Below are positions 8,308 to 16,811 of a stretch of 64,000 nucleotides of DNA, one piece after another. The position numbers and the translations under genes were made by a program. The notes beneath the pieces were generated by a model. The model had not been told where the DNA came from and searched no databases. It saw only the letters and a list, made by a program, of their open reading frames with translations. The stretch is from Candidatus Sphingomonas colombiensis (lineage in GTDB: Bacteria; Pseudomonadota; Alphaproteobacteria; Sphingomonadales; Sphingomonadaceae): contig CP119315.1 in NCBI GenBank assembly GCA_029202845.1, positions 2,263,001 through 2,327,000 on the forward strand, given 5' to 3'. Every line of letters begins with the position of its first letter. Positions within the stretch are counted from its first letter, which is position 1.

Positions 8308-10752
8308 ATGGGTGTGACGCTTGACCTTCCGATCAATGCCGTGCTGCCCGATCTGCTCGCCGTGCTGCGCACGCGATCGGGGGCGGTGCTGGTTGCGCCG
8401 CCGGGGGCGGGCAAGACGACGGCGGTGGCGCCCGCGCTGATCGCGGAGCCGTGGTGCACCGGCGAGATACTGCTGCTCTCGCCGCGCCGCCTCGCCGCGC
8501 GCGCGGCGGCGGAGCGGATGGCGGTGCTTGCCGGGGAGCCGGTCGGGCAAACCTACGGCTATGCCACGCGGCTCGACAGCAAGCGTTCGGCCAAAACGCG
8601 CGTGACGGTGGTGACGGAAGGCATCTTCGTCGCGCGTATCCAGAGCGATCCCGAACTGGCGGGCATTTCCGCGGTGCTGTTCGATGAGGTGCATGAGCGC
8701 AGCCTGGACGGCGATTTCGGGCTGGCGTTGGCGATCGATGCGCAGGCGGGATTGCGGCCGGACCTGCGGCTGGTGGCGATGTCCGCCACGCTCGATGGCG
8801 CGCGCTTCGCTCGCCTGCTTGGCGACGCGCCGGTGATCGAAAGCGAGGGGCGGAGCTGGCCACTCGAATTGCGCTACCTCGCGCGTGGCGGCGAGACCCG
8901 GATCGAGGATGCGGTCGCCGGCGCGGTGCGGCAGGCGCTGCGGGAGACGACGGATGGCGTGCTCGCCTTCCTGCCCGGCGTGGCCGAGATCGAGCGCACC
9001 GCCGAGCGGCTGGAGGGGGTCGCGGGTGTTACGCTCCACAAGCTTCACGGCAGTCTCGATCCCGCTGCACAGCGCGCGGCGATTCGGGCCGAGCCGGATG
9101 GCGCGCGCAAACTGGTGCTGGCCACCTCGATCGCGGAAACCAGCCTGACGCTCGACGGGATCGGCGTGGTGGTCGATTCCGGCCTCGCGCGGCGGCCGCG
9201 TTACGATCGCGCGGCGGGGATGACGCGGCTCGTCACCGAACGCGCGAGCCAGGCGGCGGTGACGCAGCGCGCCGGCCGCGCCGCGCGGCAGCGGCCGGGC
9301 GTCGCCTATCGCTTGTGGGAGGAGGCGGCGACCGCAGGCCTGCCGCGCTTCGATCCACCGGAGATATTGGAGGCGGATCTTTCCGCTCTGATCCTCGCAT
9401 CGGCGATCTGGGGCGTGGCCGATCCGCGCGATCTGGCGTGGATCGATCCTCCGCCCGAAGCCGCAGTGACAGAGGCCCGCGCGCGGCTCGCGACACTGGA
9501 GGCAGTCGATGGGGACGGCCGCCCGACCGCGCATGGCCGAGCGATCGCCGCTTTGCCGATGCCGCCCCGGCTGGCGCACATGCTCGCGCGGGCCGGGGAA
9601 ATGGGGCTGGGGTCTACGGCGGCGGAGGTCGCGGTGCTGCTCGGGGAGCGTGGGCTGGGCGGCAATGACGCCGATCTCGAATTGCGGCTGCGGCGCTGGC
9701 GGGGCGATCGCTCGCGCAAGGCGGAAGCTGCGCGTAACCTCGCGACGCGCTGGGCGAAACTCGTCGGCGGAAAGGGGCGGGGCGACGGAATCGCGACCTG
9801 CATCGCACTGGCTTTCCCCGATCGCGTGGCGCGGCGCCGCGATGCCTCTGGCGAGCGCTGGGCCTCGGCGGGCGGGCGCGGGTTCAAGCTCGATCCCACC
9901 TCGCCGCTGGCGCGCAACGAATGGTTGGCGGTCGCGGAGACACAGGGGATGGCGGCTGGTGCGCGCATCCTCTCCGCCGCCGCAATCGACGCGGAGGAGG
10001 TGGAAACGCTGTTCGCCGACCGGATTGAGACATGGCACACCGCCGAGTTCGATCCCGCGACCGGCGCGGTGCGTCCGCTGCGCGAACGGCGGTTGGGCGC
10101 GGTGCGGCTGTCGAGCGGGCCGGATAGCAATGCCTCGCCGGCGGCGATCGCCGATGCGCTGGTGGAGGGCGTTCGGCGGCATGGTGTCGATCTGCTGCCG
10201 TGGAGCGAGGGTGCACGGGCGCTCCGGGTGCGCGCCGATTATGCCGGCGTCGCGCTCGATGATGCGACGCTGGTTGAGCGGCTCGACGAATGGTTGCCGG
10301 CGGTCATCGAGGGAAGGCGGCGGCTCGACGCGATCCCGCCGGGCGCGCTCACCGATGCGATCCGCAATCTCTTGTCATGGGACGATCTCCAGCGGATCGA
10401 GCGTGTCGCGCCGGGGCATTTCACCAGCCCGGCCGGCAGCACGCACGCGATCGACTATGGCGCGGAGGGCGGCCCGCGCGTCGAGCTGCGCGTGCAGGCG
10501 CTGTTCGGGCTGGCTGAGCATCCGGTGGTGGGGGAGGGGCGCGTGCCGCTCGTTCTCTCGCTCACCTCGCCCGCCGGGCGACCGATCCAGACGACGCGCG
10601 ATCTGCCCGGCTTCTGGGCCGGAAGCTGGGCGGCGGTGGCGAAGGAAATGCGCGGCCGCTACCCCCGCCATCCGTGGCCTGACGACCCCGCGAACGCCAA
10701 TGCGACGCTTCGGACGAAAAATGCCGATGCAAGGCGCGGACATTCGAGCTAA
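8308..10752 (+). CDS. hrpB: ATP-dependent helicase HrpB
   Basis: 814-residue DEAH/DEVH-box helicase. Walker A is APPGAGKTT (K36), Walker B/DEVH at residues 126-129, motif III is SATLDG, helicase C-terminal motifs are ATSIAETSLTLDGIGVVVDSG and TQRAGRAARQRPG, and the HrpB-specific C-terminal domain ends GSWAAVAKEMRGRYPRHPWPDDP. Length is normal. The biological role of bacterial HrpB is not well settled. It lies 46 bp after the kinase gene and may be co-transcribed with it. Confidence 0.95.
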   Translation: MGVTLDLPINAVLPDLLAVLRTRSGAVLVAPPGAGKTTAVAPALIAEPWCTGEILLLSPRRLAARAAAERMAVLAGEPVGQTYGYATRLDSKRSAKTRVTVVTEGIFVARIQSDPELAGISAVLFDEVHERSLDGDFGLALAIDAQAGLRPDLRLVAMSATLDGARFARLLGDAPVIESEGRSWPLELRYLARGGETRIEDAVAGAVRQALRETTDGVLAFLPGVAEIERTAERLEGVAGVTLHKLHGSLDPAAQRAAIRAEPDGARKLVLATSIAETSLTLDGIGVVVDSGLARRPRYDRAAGMTRLVTERASQAAVTQRAGRAARQRPGVAYRLWEEAATAGLPRFDPPEILEADLSALILASAIWGVADPRDLAWIDPPPEAAVTEARARLATLEAVDGDGRPTAHGRAIAALPMPPRLAHMLARAGEMGLGSTAAEVAVLLGERGLGGNDADLELRLRRWRGDRSRKAEAARNLATRWAKLVGGKGRGDGIATCIALAFPDRVARRRDASGERWASAGGRGFKLDPTSPLARNEWLAVAETQGMAAGARILSAAAIDAEEVETLFADRIETWHTAEFDPATGAVRPLRERRLGAVRLSSGPDSNASPAAIADALVEGVRRHGVDLLPWSEGARALRVRADYAGVALDDATLVERLDEWLPAVIEGRRRLDAIPPGALTDAIRNLLSWDDLQRIERVAPGHFTSPAGSTHAIDYGAEGGPRVELRVQALFGLAEHPVVGEGRVPLVLSLTSPAGRPIQTTRDLPGFWAGSWAAVAKEMRGRYPRHPWPDDPANANATLRTKNADARRGHSS

Positions 10753-10762
10753 GGGGGCGATC

Positions 10763-11044
10763 ATGCCTATCGCTCGCATCTACCAGCGCCCGAAAAACGC
10801 CATGCAATCGGGCAAGCACCGCACCGACAGCTGGATTCTCGAATTCGAACCGGCCGAGGCGAAACAGCCCGATCCGCTGACCGGCTGGGCCGGCAGCGGC
10901 GACACGCGCGATCAGGTGCGAATGTCGTTCCCGTCGAGCGATGCGGCGGTGGCCTATGCCGAGCGCGAGGGGCTGGCTTTCACGCTGATCCCGGCGCCGG
11001 CGCGCAAGCTCAAGCTGCAGACCTACGCCGACAATTTCCGTTGA
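10763..11044 (+). CDS. NDUFS4-like accessory subunit of NADH dehydrogenase (complex I)
   Basis: 93 residues matching the ETC complex I subunit family (mitochondrial NDUFS4 homologues found in alphaproteobacteria): ARIYQRPKNAMQSGKHRTDSWILEF, DPLTGWAGSGDTRDQV, AVAYAEREGLAF and the C-terminal YADNFR. It is expected at the peripheral arm of complex I. The ATG at 10763 gives the conserved N-terminus. It sits 10 bp after hrpB, away from any nuo operon, as is usual for this accessory gene. Confidence 0.92.
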   Translation: MPIARIYQRPKNAMQSGKHRTDSWILEFEPAEAKQPDPLTGWAGSGDTRDQVRMSFPSSDAAVAYAEREGLAFTLIPAPARKLKLQTYADNFR

Positions 11045-11065
11045 CCGGGCGGGGCAGGTGCCCCG

Positions 11066-11586
11066 TCACGCCGCTGGCGCGAGCGTATCCGCCAGCAACA
11101 ACATCAGCTTGACGTCGATCGCGATTCCCTCCGCCCGTTTTCCGCGCGACGAACGCGGCCATCTCGCGGCGCGGGATGCGGTGGACGATGATATTCTCGT
11201 CCCCGTCGCCGCCGCCTTCGCCGACCTTCACGAGATCATGCGCGCGGACGAAAGTGAATCCTTCGCTGACCATGCCGGGGGATGAATGGAAAGCGCCGAG
11301 CAGTTCGACGCGGCCCGCGCGATAGCCGGTTTCCTCCTCCAGCTCGCGGATCGCGGCGGGAGCGATATCCTCTCCGGCATGTTCGTCGCCGACCAGCCCG
11401 GCGGGCAGTTCGAGGCAATTGCGGCCCAGCGGGACGCGATATTGCTCGACGAGGATCACCTCGTCCGCTGGCGTGATTGCGAGGATCACCGCTGCGCCGA
11501 TCCCCCGCGCTGCGCGATGCATATTCCCACTTGCCGTCCTTCATCATGCGGATGAAGCGGCCCTCCCAGACGGTTTCGGCGGTCAT
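11066..11586 (-). pseudogene. NUDIX hydrolase, two frameshifts (ADP-ribose/sugar pyrophosphatase type)
   Basis: The N-terminus is in one frame (MTAETVWEGRFIRMMKDGKWEYASR). The NUDIX core is in a second (GAAVILAITPADEVILVEQYRVPLGRN, then the box GEDIAPAAIRELEEETGYRAG). The C-terminus is in a third (RAEGIAIDVKLMLLLADTLAPAA, stop at 11066). Removing one base near 11515 and one from the AAAA run near 11140 restores a 172-residue protein, so the 521-bp span carries two single-base insertions. Residues on both sides are well conserved, which favours sequence error over decay. Its start overlaps the stop of the preceding TPM gene in ATGA. Confidence 0.8.
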
Positions 11587-12255
11587 AGAATGATAAGTCT
11601 ATCCGGTAGTTCGTTGGTATCGCCCGGCGTCCGCGGGAAATGTTCGGCCAGCACCAGCCCGATCTGCCCGACCGCCGCGGCCATGCCCTCCGCCGGCTGA
11701 TCCTCGCGTAGCGGGCCGACCAGAGCCGCCATCGCTGCGCCCCATGTCGCATCAGGCACGCGATCGTGGATCGCGGCGTCGGCGATGATCTCCGCGCGGC
11801 GCTCGTCGAGGCTGAGGTAGAGCAGATACGCCTGTGCCCCCCGACGGTGCGCTTCTCGGCGGCCGCACGGAAGATCGCCAGCGCGCGCGCGCGGACGCGG
11901 CGGGCCTTGGTCGCCCCCGGCGTCAGCGCCAGCCGCAGCGGTCGCCAGGTTAAGATCAGCCGGCAAAGGAGAGAAGGCGATCGCGATGAGGAACAGCGCG
12001 ATGGTCAACGCCGCGCGGATCGGAACCGCCGGCGCCCATGGATCGATCAGCAGATGCAGCTGCTCGATCAGCAGCTGGGAAGGTCGCGAGCAACGCCACC
12101 ACCAGCAGCATCACCAGCAATGTCCAGTGCAGCGCGACATCGTGATAGGCATCCGACGCGCGCGCGACGACGGTGACGATCTCGCCATCGGTGCCGGCCT
12201 CTGCCGCGGTGACCGCCGCCGTCACGCGATCACGATCCTCCGCTGTCATCTGCAT
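11583..12255 (-). pseudogene. TPM-domain membrane protein (second copy), three frameshifts
   Basis: Begins MQMTAEDRDRVTAAVTAAEAGTDGEIVTVVA, runs through a two-segment hydrophobic part (HWTLLVMLLVVALLATF, then ALTIALFLIAIAF in another frame) and ends with QAYLLYLSLDERRAEIIADAAIHDRV...GLVLAEHFPR, as in TPM (TLP18.3/Psb32/MOLO-1) proteins. Frame changes fall near 12065 (+1), 11940 (+1) and 11845 (-1); net correction gives 672 bp. Start overlaps the upstream TPM gene stop by one base and the stop overlaps the NUDIX start, so the operon architecture is intact. Function unknown. Confidence 0.75.
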
Positions 12256-13192
12256 CACCAGCCCCCCGATGCGCCGCCGCCGCCGCCCGATCCGCCACCG
12301 CCGCCACCGAAGCCGCCGCCGCCCCAGCCACCGCCGCCGCCACTCGCCGTCTCCCCAGCCGCCGCCACCGCCGCCCGCGCGTCGCGGCACGGCCGATTTC
12401 GCTGGCGATCGACCACAGTATGATCGGCAGCGCGCCCGGAGCCGTCGCCGCCATAGCGTTGTCCCTTCCCACCGCGTCGCGCGAAGGACAGCAGGACGAA
12501 CAGCATCACCATGCCCCAGAAGATCAGGCCAAGCGGGACGCCGCCGCCATCCGTTACGCTGCGCCTTGTGCGTCTGATCGAACTGTTTCACCGCCGCATC
12601 CAGCCGCGCCTGCGCCTCTTCCGGCGAGGCGCGGAGTTGCGCGACGATCGCGTCAGTGCCGGCCTCGATCCGCTCCGGGCATGTCGCCGGCCTTGAAACG
12701 CGGGACGATCAGTCATTGTTGATGATGACGCTCGACAGAGCATCGGTCAGGAATCGGCTCCAGCCCGTAACCGACCTCGATCGCGTCACGCTTGCGCTCG
12801 TTCGGCGCGATGACGAGCAGGCTGCGCCGTTGTTGACGTCCTTCAGGCCCACGCCCCAGGTGCGGCGCAGCCTGTTGCCATATTCCTCGATCGGATAGCC
12901 CTGAAGATCCTTGACGGTGACGACGGCGACCTGTCGCTTGGTATCGCGCTGCAACGCCTCAAGCTTTTGCGTCAGCTTCGCCTGCTCTTCGGGCGATAGG
13001 ATGCCGGCGCATCGTCCACCACGAACCCGGTGAACTTCGGGAAGGTCTGGGCGCCGGCGGCGGGCACGCGAGCGTCATAAGCAGTACCGCCGCGAACGCG
13101 AGGAGCGCCCATAACAGCCGCCGCGCGTCATCATGCGCGGACGGGACGGCCCCGGCCCGCGCCGGGCGAGCTGTCAGGCTGGGGCTCATCAT
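12255..13192 (-). pseudogene. TPM-domain (YgcG-like) protein with Gly-rich tail, many frameshifts
   Basis: Pieces in different frames reconstruct a typical TPM protein: a signal region (RLLWALLAFAAVLLMTLA), FPKFTGFVVDDA, GILSPEEQAKLTQKLEALQ, RDTKRQVAVVTVKDLQGY, PIEEYGNRLRRTWGVGLKD, VGYGLEPI, TDALSSVIINN, a transmembrane helix (MVMLFVLLSFARR) and a glycine-rich C-terminus ending GGSGGGGGASGGW. I count at least eight single-base shifts (e.g. near 13075, 13010, 12838, 12765, 12715, 12680, 12545, 12435). Such proteins usually follow lemA, as here. Conservation between the shifts argues for poor local sequence. Confidence 0.75.
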
Positions 13193-13196
13193 CGCC

Positions 13197-13791
13197 TCAA
13201 CTGCCGAAATTCACCTTGGGCGCGGTATCCGCCCCCGGCGTGGTCGCCGGCGAACGGCACCATCGGCTTCGCGCCGTAGAAGATCTTCGCGCCGACCGCT
13301 GCGGGGAAGGTGCGGATCGTCGTGTTATATTGCTGCACCGCGTGTTGTAATCGTTGCGGGCGATGGTGATGCGGTTCTCGGTGCCTTCGAGCTGGCTCAT
13401 CAGCGTGGTGTAATTGCCCTGGCTCTTCAGCTCGGGATAGGCCTCCTGCAGCCGCTGGAGCGACAGCGTCACGCCGGCCTGCGCCGTCTGATAACGCTGC
13501 GACCTTGGCCGGATCGGTCAGCTGGTCGCCCGACACCTTGACCTGATTGGCCGAGGCGCGCGCCTGCGTCACCTCGACGAGAATGTCCTTCTCCTGCGCG
13601 CCGGCGGCCTTCACCGTGGCGACGAGGTTGGGGATCAGGTCTGCGCGGCGCTGATATTGGTTCTGGACGTCTGCCCAGCGCGCCTTCGCATTCTCCTCCG
13701 CCGTCGGGATGCTGTTGATTCCGCAGCCGCCGAGCGTGAGCGCAAGGCCGGCAACAGCGAGCGAACGAGGGGCGAGCGAACGAAACGTCAT
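13197..13791 (-). pseudogene. lemA: LemA family protein, three frameshifts
   Basis: Starts MTFRSLAPRSLAVAGLALTLGGC (lipobox), then ARWADVQNQYQRRADLIPNLV and AGAQEKDILVEVTQARASA, the LemA core. After PAKV the frame changes (near 13498) to QRYQTAQAGVTLSLQRLQEAYPELK...GTENRITIARNDYN, changes again (near 13350, one base missing) to VQQYNTTIRTFPAAVGAKIFYGAKPM, and again (near 13240, one extra G in a G5 run) to GADTAPKVNFGS. The corrected product is about 197 residues. LemA proteins have an extracytoplasmic coiled-coil; function is unclear. It heads the lemA-TPM-TPM-NUDIX operon. Confidence 0.85.
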
Positions 13792-13898
13792 TGGGTGTGA
13801 TCCTCCGGTTCCTGTCTTAGGCATATAGTGCACTTGTATCGCTTGGCGAAGAGGCAATCGGCGGTTAACCTTCCGCCACACATCAGGAGTGGCGGCTC

Positions 13899-14330
13899 AT
13901 GTTAAAGGAATTCAAGGCGTTCATCGCCCGCGGCAACGTGATCGATCTCGCCGTCGCGGTGATCATCGGTGCGGCGTTCAGCAAGATCATCACCTCGCTG
14001 ACCGAGGACGTGCTGATGCCGGTGATCGGCAAGATATTCGGCGGACTCGATTTCTCCAGCTATTTCATCGTGCTCGGTGCGGTGCCGGAGAAGCTGCAGG
14101 GGTCGACCGATTATGCCGCGCTGAAAAAGGCGGGCGTGCCGCTGCTCGGCTATGGTGAGTTCATCACTCAGGCGGTGAACTTCCTGATCGTCGCCTTCAT
14201 CATCTTCCTGATCGTGCGCGCGGTGAACCGCGTGATGCCGAAGGCCGAAGTGGCGCCGCCGGCCGATCCGGCCGATGTGGTTCTGCTGCGCGAAATCCGC
14301 GACGAATTGCGCGCCAAGCGCGGGGCGTAA
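13899..14330 (+). CDS. mscL: Large-conductance mechanosensitive channel MscL
   Basis: 143 residues. MLKEFKAFIARGNVIDLAVAVIIGAAFSKI is the conserved N-terminal amphipathic helix and first membrane helix; the second membrane helix is ITQAVNFLIVAFIIFLIVRAVNRV, followed by a charged C-terminal helix (VLLREIRDELRAKRGA). The homopentamer opens under membrane tension during osmotic downshock. It is divergent from lemA with a 107-bp gap; GGAGTGGC lies just upstream of the ATG. Confidence 0.96.
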   Translation: MLKEFKAFIARGNVIDLAVAVIIGAAFSKIITSLTEDVLMPVIGKIFGGLDFSSYFIVLGAVPEKLQGSTDYAALKKAGVPLLGYGEFITQAVNFLIVAFIIFLIVRAVNRVMPKAEVAPPADPADVVLLREIRDELRAKRGA

Positions 14331-14475
14331 CAGGATCATCCGCTCCCCGGTTTCGGCCGGGGCGGCGGAATAGTGCGGGCCGCATGATTATGGAATCGTG
14401 CGGCCTGCTCTAACCATTTGCGTTCGCATCGCTTTGGCGGAAAACGATTCCCGCTTTTGGCGCGATGCTCTCGGG

Positions 14476-14907
14476 TCAGGCGGCGACCAGATCCTCCGCC
14501 GTAGCATCGGCCAGGCTGGTGCCATCCAGAATGCGGGCGGTTTCGTCGCGCACGCGCATCATCGCGTGGCGGATCGCGCAATCCGCCTCGCTCTTGCAAT
14601 CCTTGCACGCGCGATAGGCGGTGCGGCTGACGCACGGCACCAGCGCTAGCGGGCCCTCGATCACTCGGATGATGTCACCCAGCGAAATCAGATGGCTGGC
14701 GCGTGAGAGGCGATAGCCGCCCATCTTGCCGCGATGGCTATGGAGCAGCCCGGCGTCGCGCAGATCCGCCAGGATCAGCTCGAGAAACTTGCGCGGCACA
14801 TTCGCCTCCGCCGCGATGCGGTTCATCGGGATCGGCGGGCTGGCGGCGGGCGCTTCGGCCAGGAAAAGCATCGCGCGTAGCGCGTAGCGGGAACGCTGCG
14901 TCAACAT
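14476..14907 (-). CDS. Rrf2-family transcriptional regulator
   Basis: 143 residues: winged-helix start MLTQRSRYALRAMLFLA, recognition region MNRIAAEANVPRKFLELILADL, wing HRGKMGGYRLSR, and a C-terminal cysteine group CVSRTAYRACKDCKSEADC that resembles the Fe-S cluster ligands of IscR/RirA-type members. An iron- or Fe-S-responsive role is inferred. The gene stands alone, with the ssrA locus upstream on the other strand. Confidence 0.9.
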   Translation of the reverse strand: MLTQRSRYALRAMLFLAEAPAASPPIPMNRIAAEANVPRKFLELILADLRDAGLLHSHRGKMGGYRLSRASHLISLGDIIRVIEGPLALVPCVSRTAYRACKDCKSEADCAIRHAMMRVRDETARILDGTSLADATAEDLVAA

Positions 14908-14976
14908 GATAGCCCATTATATGCACCCGCATTATGGCGAGCGAAAGGCGGGCTTTTAGTTTCTGGTCCAAGCGCC

Positions 14977-14982
14977 TATATT
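14977..14982 (+). promoter_or_regulatory. Possible -10 element of ssrA
   Basis: TATATT lies just ahead of the acceptor piece of ssrA. A weak -35-like TTTTAG lies 17 bases upstream at 14954-14959. Position is the main support; the -35 match is poor. Confidence 0.3.
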
Positions 14983-14984
14983 GG

Positions 14985-15345
14985 TCGGGCTCGCGGGGCT
15001 TGCCCCACGGCTATGGTGATAAACGTTGGTGTAAAATAGACGCAGCGGACCCGGGGGCGGTACCCGGCGGCTCCACCACCAACCGTCTTTTTAGGCGGCT
15101 GATGACGGGGCCGAACTAGGATCGACGTGTGTTGAAAGGCACTGGCTTTTGCTCGGAATGGGACCACCGTGACGGCCCGTACACAAGTGCCAACGATAAC
15201 GAAGCACTCGCGATTGCCGCGTAACTGACGGCCTAACGGCCTAGGTTATTCGAACAAAAGCGCGGTTGGGCCGCACCGGGCAACAGAAGCGGATTCCAGC
15301 GGTACGGGGGGCACCGGGCAACAGAAGCCCCCCACTGCGCGGATG
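14985..15345 (+). ncRNA. ssrA: Permuted two-piece tmRNA
   Basis: The acceptor part comes first: a T-arm-like CCCGGGGGCGGTACCCGG, then CGGCTCC plus ACCA ending at 15078. After a ~28-base spacer, the 5' part starts with GGGGCCG at 15107-15113, which pairs with CGGCTCC and leaves the G-U wobble at the third pair that marks alanine tRNAs. The tag reading frame at 15189-15224 encodes ANDNEALAIAA followed by TAA, with the hydrophobic AA end recognised by proteases. This order (3' half first) is the known circular permutation of alphaproteobacteria, processed into two pieces. Outer boundaries are approximate. tmRNA with SmpB rescues stalled ribosomes. Confidence 0.93.
15273..15328 (+). repeat. Duplicated 18-base hairpin-loop sequence in the ssrA locus
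   Basis: GCACCGGGCAACAGAAGC occurs at 15273-15290 and 15311-15328. In the first copy CCGC/GCGG (15271-15274 with 15289-15292) can close the loop; in the second a six-pair GGGGGG/CCCCCC stem (15306-15311 with 15328-15333) does so. They follow the tmRNA tag, so they are probably structural parts of the coding piece. Confidence 0.7.
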
Positions 15346-15429
15346 GCGGGAAGCGCCGCATAGCGGCCGTTCGCGGACTTTGCCGGCATTCCGGATTGCC
15401 GTCATTCGTGCCGAGAGTAGATTGCTGGC

Positions 15430-15699
15430 ATGATGGCAAACGCCCGCGCCTTGGCAATCATGCTGTTAGCGCCCCCGCTAATACTCTTGCTCTGGGCGCA
15501 TCTCATACGCCCGATCGTGTCAGGCTTAGACCTGCTGGTAGTCTTTTCGGCGGGTATCGTAGGGTTAGCCGGTGCCGCGACGGCCCCTTGGTCGGCGAAG
15601 GTCAAAACTGTCGTCGCCGTCGCGTACATCGGCTTGGCCGTGGCGGCGCTTCCGTTCATGACGCTGCTGGCCGTCTGCTCGACTGGTGATTGCTTGTAG
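15430..15699 (+). CDS. Small hypothetical membrane protein
   Basis: 89 residues, with about three hydrophobic segments (ALAIMLLAPPLILLLWAHLI, LLVVFSAGIVGLAGAAT, VVAVAYIGLAVAALPFMTLLAVC). No family recognised. An alternative start is the second ATG at 15433. It stands alone between ssrA and an SDR gene, and base composition is a little less GC-rich than the neighbours. The membrane pattern and clear end support a real gene, but there is no homology evidence. Confidence 0.5.
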   Translation: MMANARALAIMLLAPPLILLLWAHLIRPIVSGLDLLVVFSAGIVGLAGAATAPWSAKVKTVVAVAYIGLAVAALPFMTLLAVCSTGDCL

Positions 15700-15808
15700 C
15701 GCCGTGGCAGCTTTTCAGCTTGCGGGTTCGAAAGTCGCCAGTCTGTTGACCACCAACAACTGACCCGCAACTCGCAGCCGCACCGGCTCTCTGGTTACAA
15801 AGCAACGC

Positions 15809-15841
15809 GCCACCCCGGAGCGAGGTGGCACGTGTTTGTTT
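15809..15841 (+). terminator. Possible hairpin terminator
   Basis: GCCACC and GGTGGC form a six-pair stem with a nine-base loop (15809-15829), followed by a T-rich stretch (TGTTTGTTT). It lies ~110 bp after the small membrane protein and just before the converging SDR gene stop. Confidence 0.35.
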
Positions 15842-15860
15842 CAATAGCGGGAGGATATGG

Positions 15861-16649
15861 TCAGGCGTCGATGCTGGTGCCGAGCGCCGCGTTGACCAGG
15901 CCGCCGTCGACTACCAAAGTATCGCCCACGACATAATCCGACGCGCGGCTGGCGAGGAAGATCGCCGCGCCGGCCATGTCGTCGAAATTGCCGATGCGGC
16001 GCATCGGGATGCCCCTGGCCACCTCATCGCCATGATCGCGCGCGGCGCGGTTCATCTCACTGGCGAAAGCGCCGGGGGCGAGGCTGGTGACGATGATGCC
16101 GTCCTTCACCAGCCGCGCTGCCATCCGCTTGGTGAGATAGATCAGCGCCGATTTGGAGGCGTGATAGCTGTACGTTTCCCACGGATTGAGCCGGAGACCG
16201 TCGATGGAGGTGATGTTGATCACCTTTGACGGGTGATCGTGGCTGGCATCGCGCTTCAGATGGTCGTGCAGCATCTGCGTGAGGAAGAAGGGGGACTTTA
16301 CGTTGAGATTCATCACCTTGTCCCAACCGCTTTCCGGGAATTCCTCGAACGGAGCGCCCCATGCCACGCCGGCATTGTTGACGAGGATATCGAGCCGCTC
16401 CTCGCGGGCCATCAGCGCGTCGGCCAGTTCCTTGCACCCCGCCACGGTGGAGACGTCTGCGGGCAGCGCGATGCAGTTCGGGCCAAGCTCGGCGGCGGTT
16501 TCGTCGCAGGCAGCGGCCTTGCGCGACGAGATATAGACCTTCGCGCCCTGCTCGATGAAAGCCTTGGCGATGATCTTGCCGATCCCGCGCGATCCGCCGG
16601 TGACCAGCGCGATGCGCCCCTCCAGGCTGAAAAGATTATTCAGGCTCAT
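15861..16649 (-). CDS. Short-chain dehydrogenase/reductase
   Basis: 262 residues, classical SDR fold: cofactor motif TGGSRGIG (17-24), NNAGVAW, catalytic serine in NITSIDG and YSYHASK (Tyr and Lys). SRK after the second strand suggests NADP(H) preference, which is an inference. Substrate unknown; closest in style to 3-ketoacyl or RhlG-like reductases. ATG at 16649 has a GAGAGA Shine-Dalgarno; the longer frame upstream is not SDR-like. Divergent from the next SDR gene. Confidence 0.88.
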   Translation of the reverse strand: MSLNNLFSLEGRIALVTGGSRGIGKIIAKAFIEQGAKVYISSRKAAACDETAAELGPNCIALPADVSTVAGCKELADALMAREERLDILVNNAGVAWGAPFEEFPESGWDKVMNLNVKSPFFLTQMLHDHLKRDASHDHPSKVINITSIDGLRLNPWETYSYHASKSALIYLTKRMAARLVKDGIIVTSLAPGAFASEMNRAARDHGDEVARGIPMRRIGNFDDMAGAAIFLASRASDYVVGDTLVVDGGLVNAALGTSIDA

Positions 16650-16811
16650 GTCTCTCTCCTTGATCCGGGTGGTGGCACGCGGGCGTCTCCACCGTGCGCT
16701 AACGAACGGCCCGGCGAGGGGCAAGGCCGGCAAACCGAAAATTCGAACCAAGCTCGATTGACGTACTGCAACGCCATACTATGCTGCCGAAAACAAGATA
16801 CAGGAGAGTAT

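Noticed and set aside
8272..10182. 636-codon open frame on the minus strand opposite hrpB
   Set aside because: No domain, Arg/His-rich composition, and it lies wholly antisense to a clear HrpB helicase; a product of high GC.
12255..12380. GCC-rich low-complexity tract as a possible repeat element
   Set aside because: It encodes the Gly-rich tail typical of TPM proteins on the minus strand.
11066..13791. Programmed ribosomal frameshifting as an explanation
   Set aside because: Too many shifts, in both directions, in four genes, with no slippery-site plus structure pattern repeated at them.
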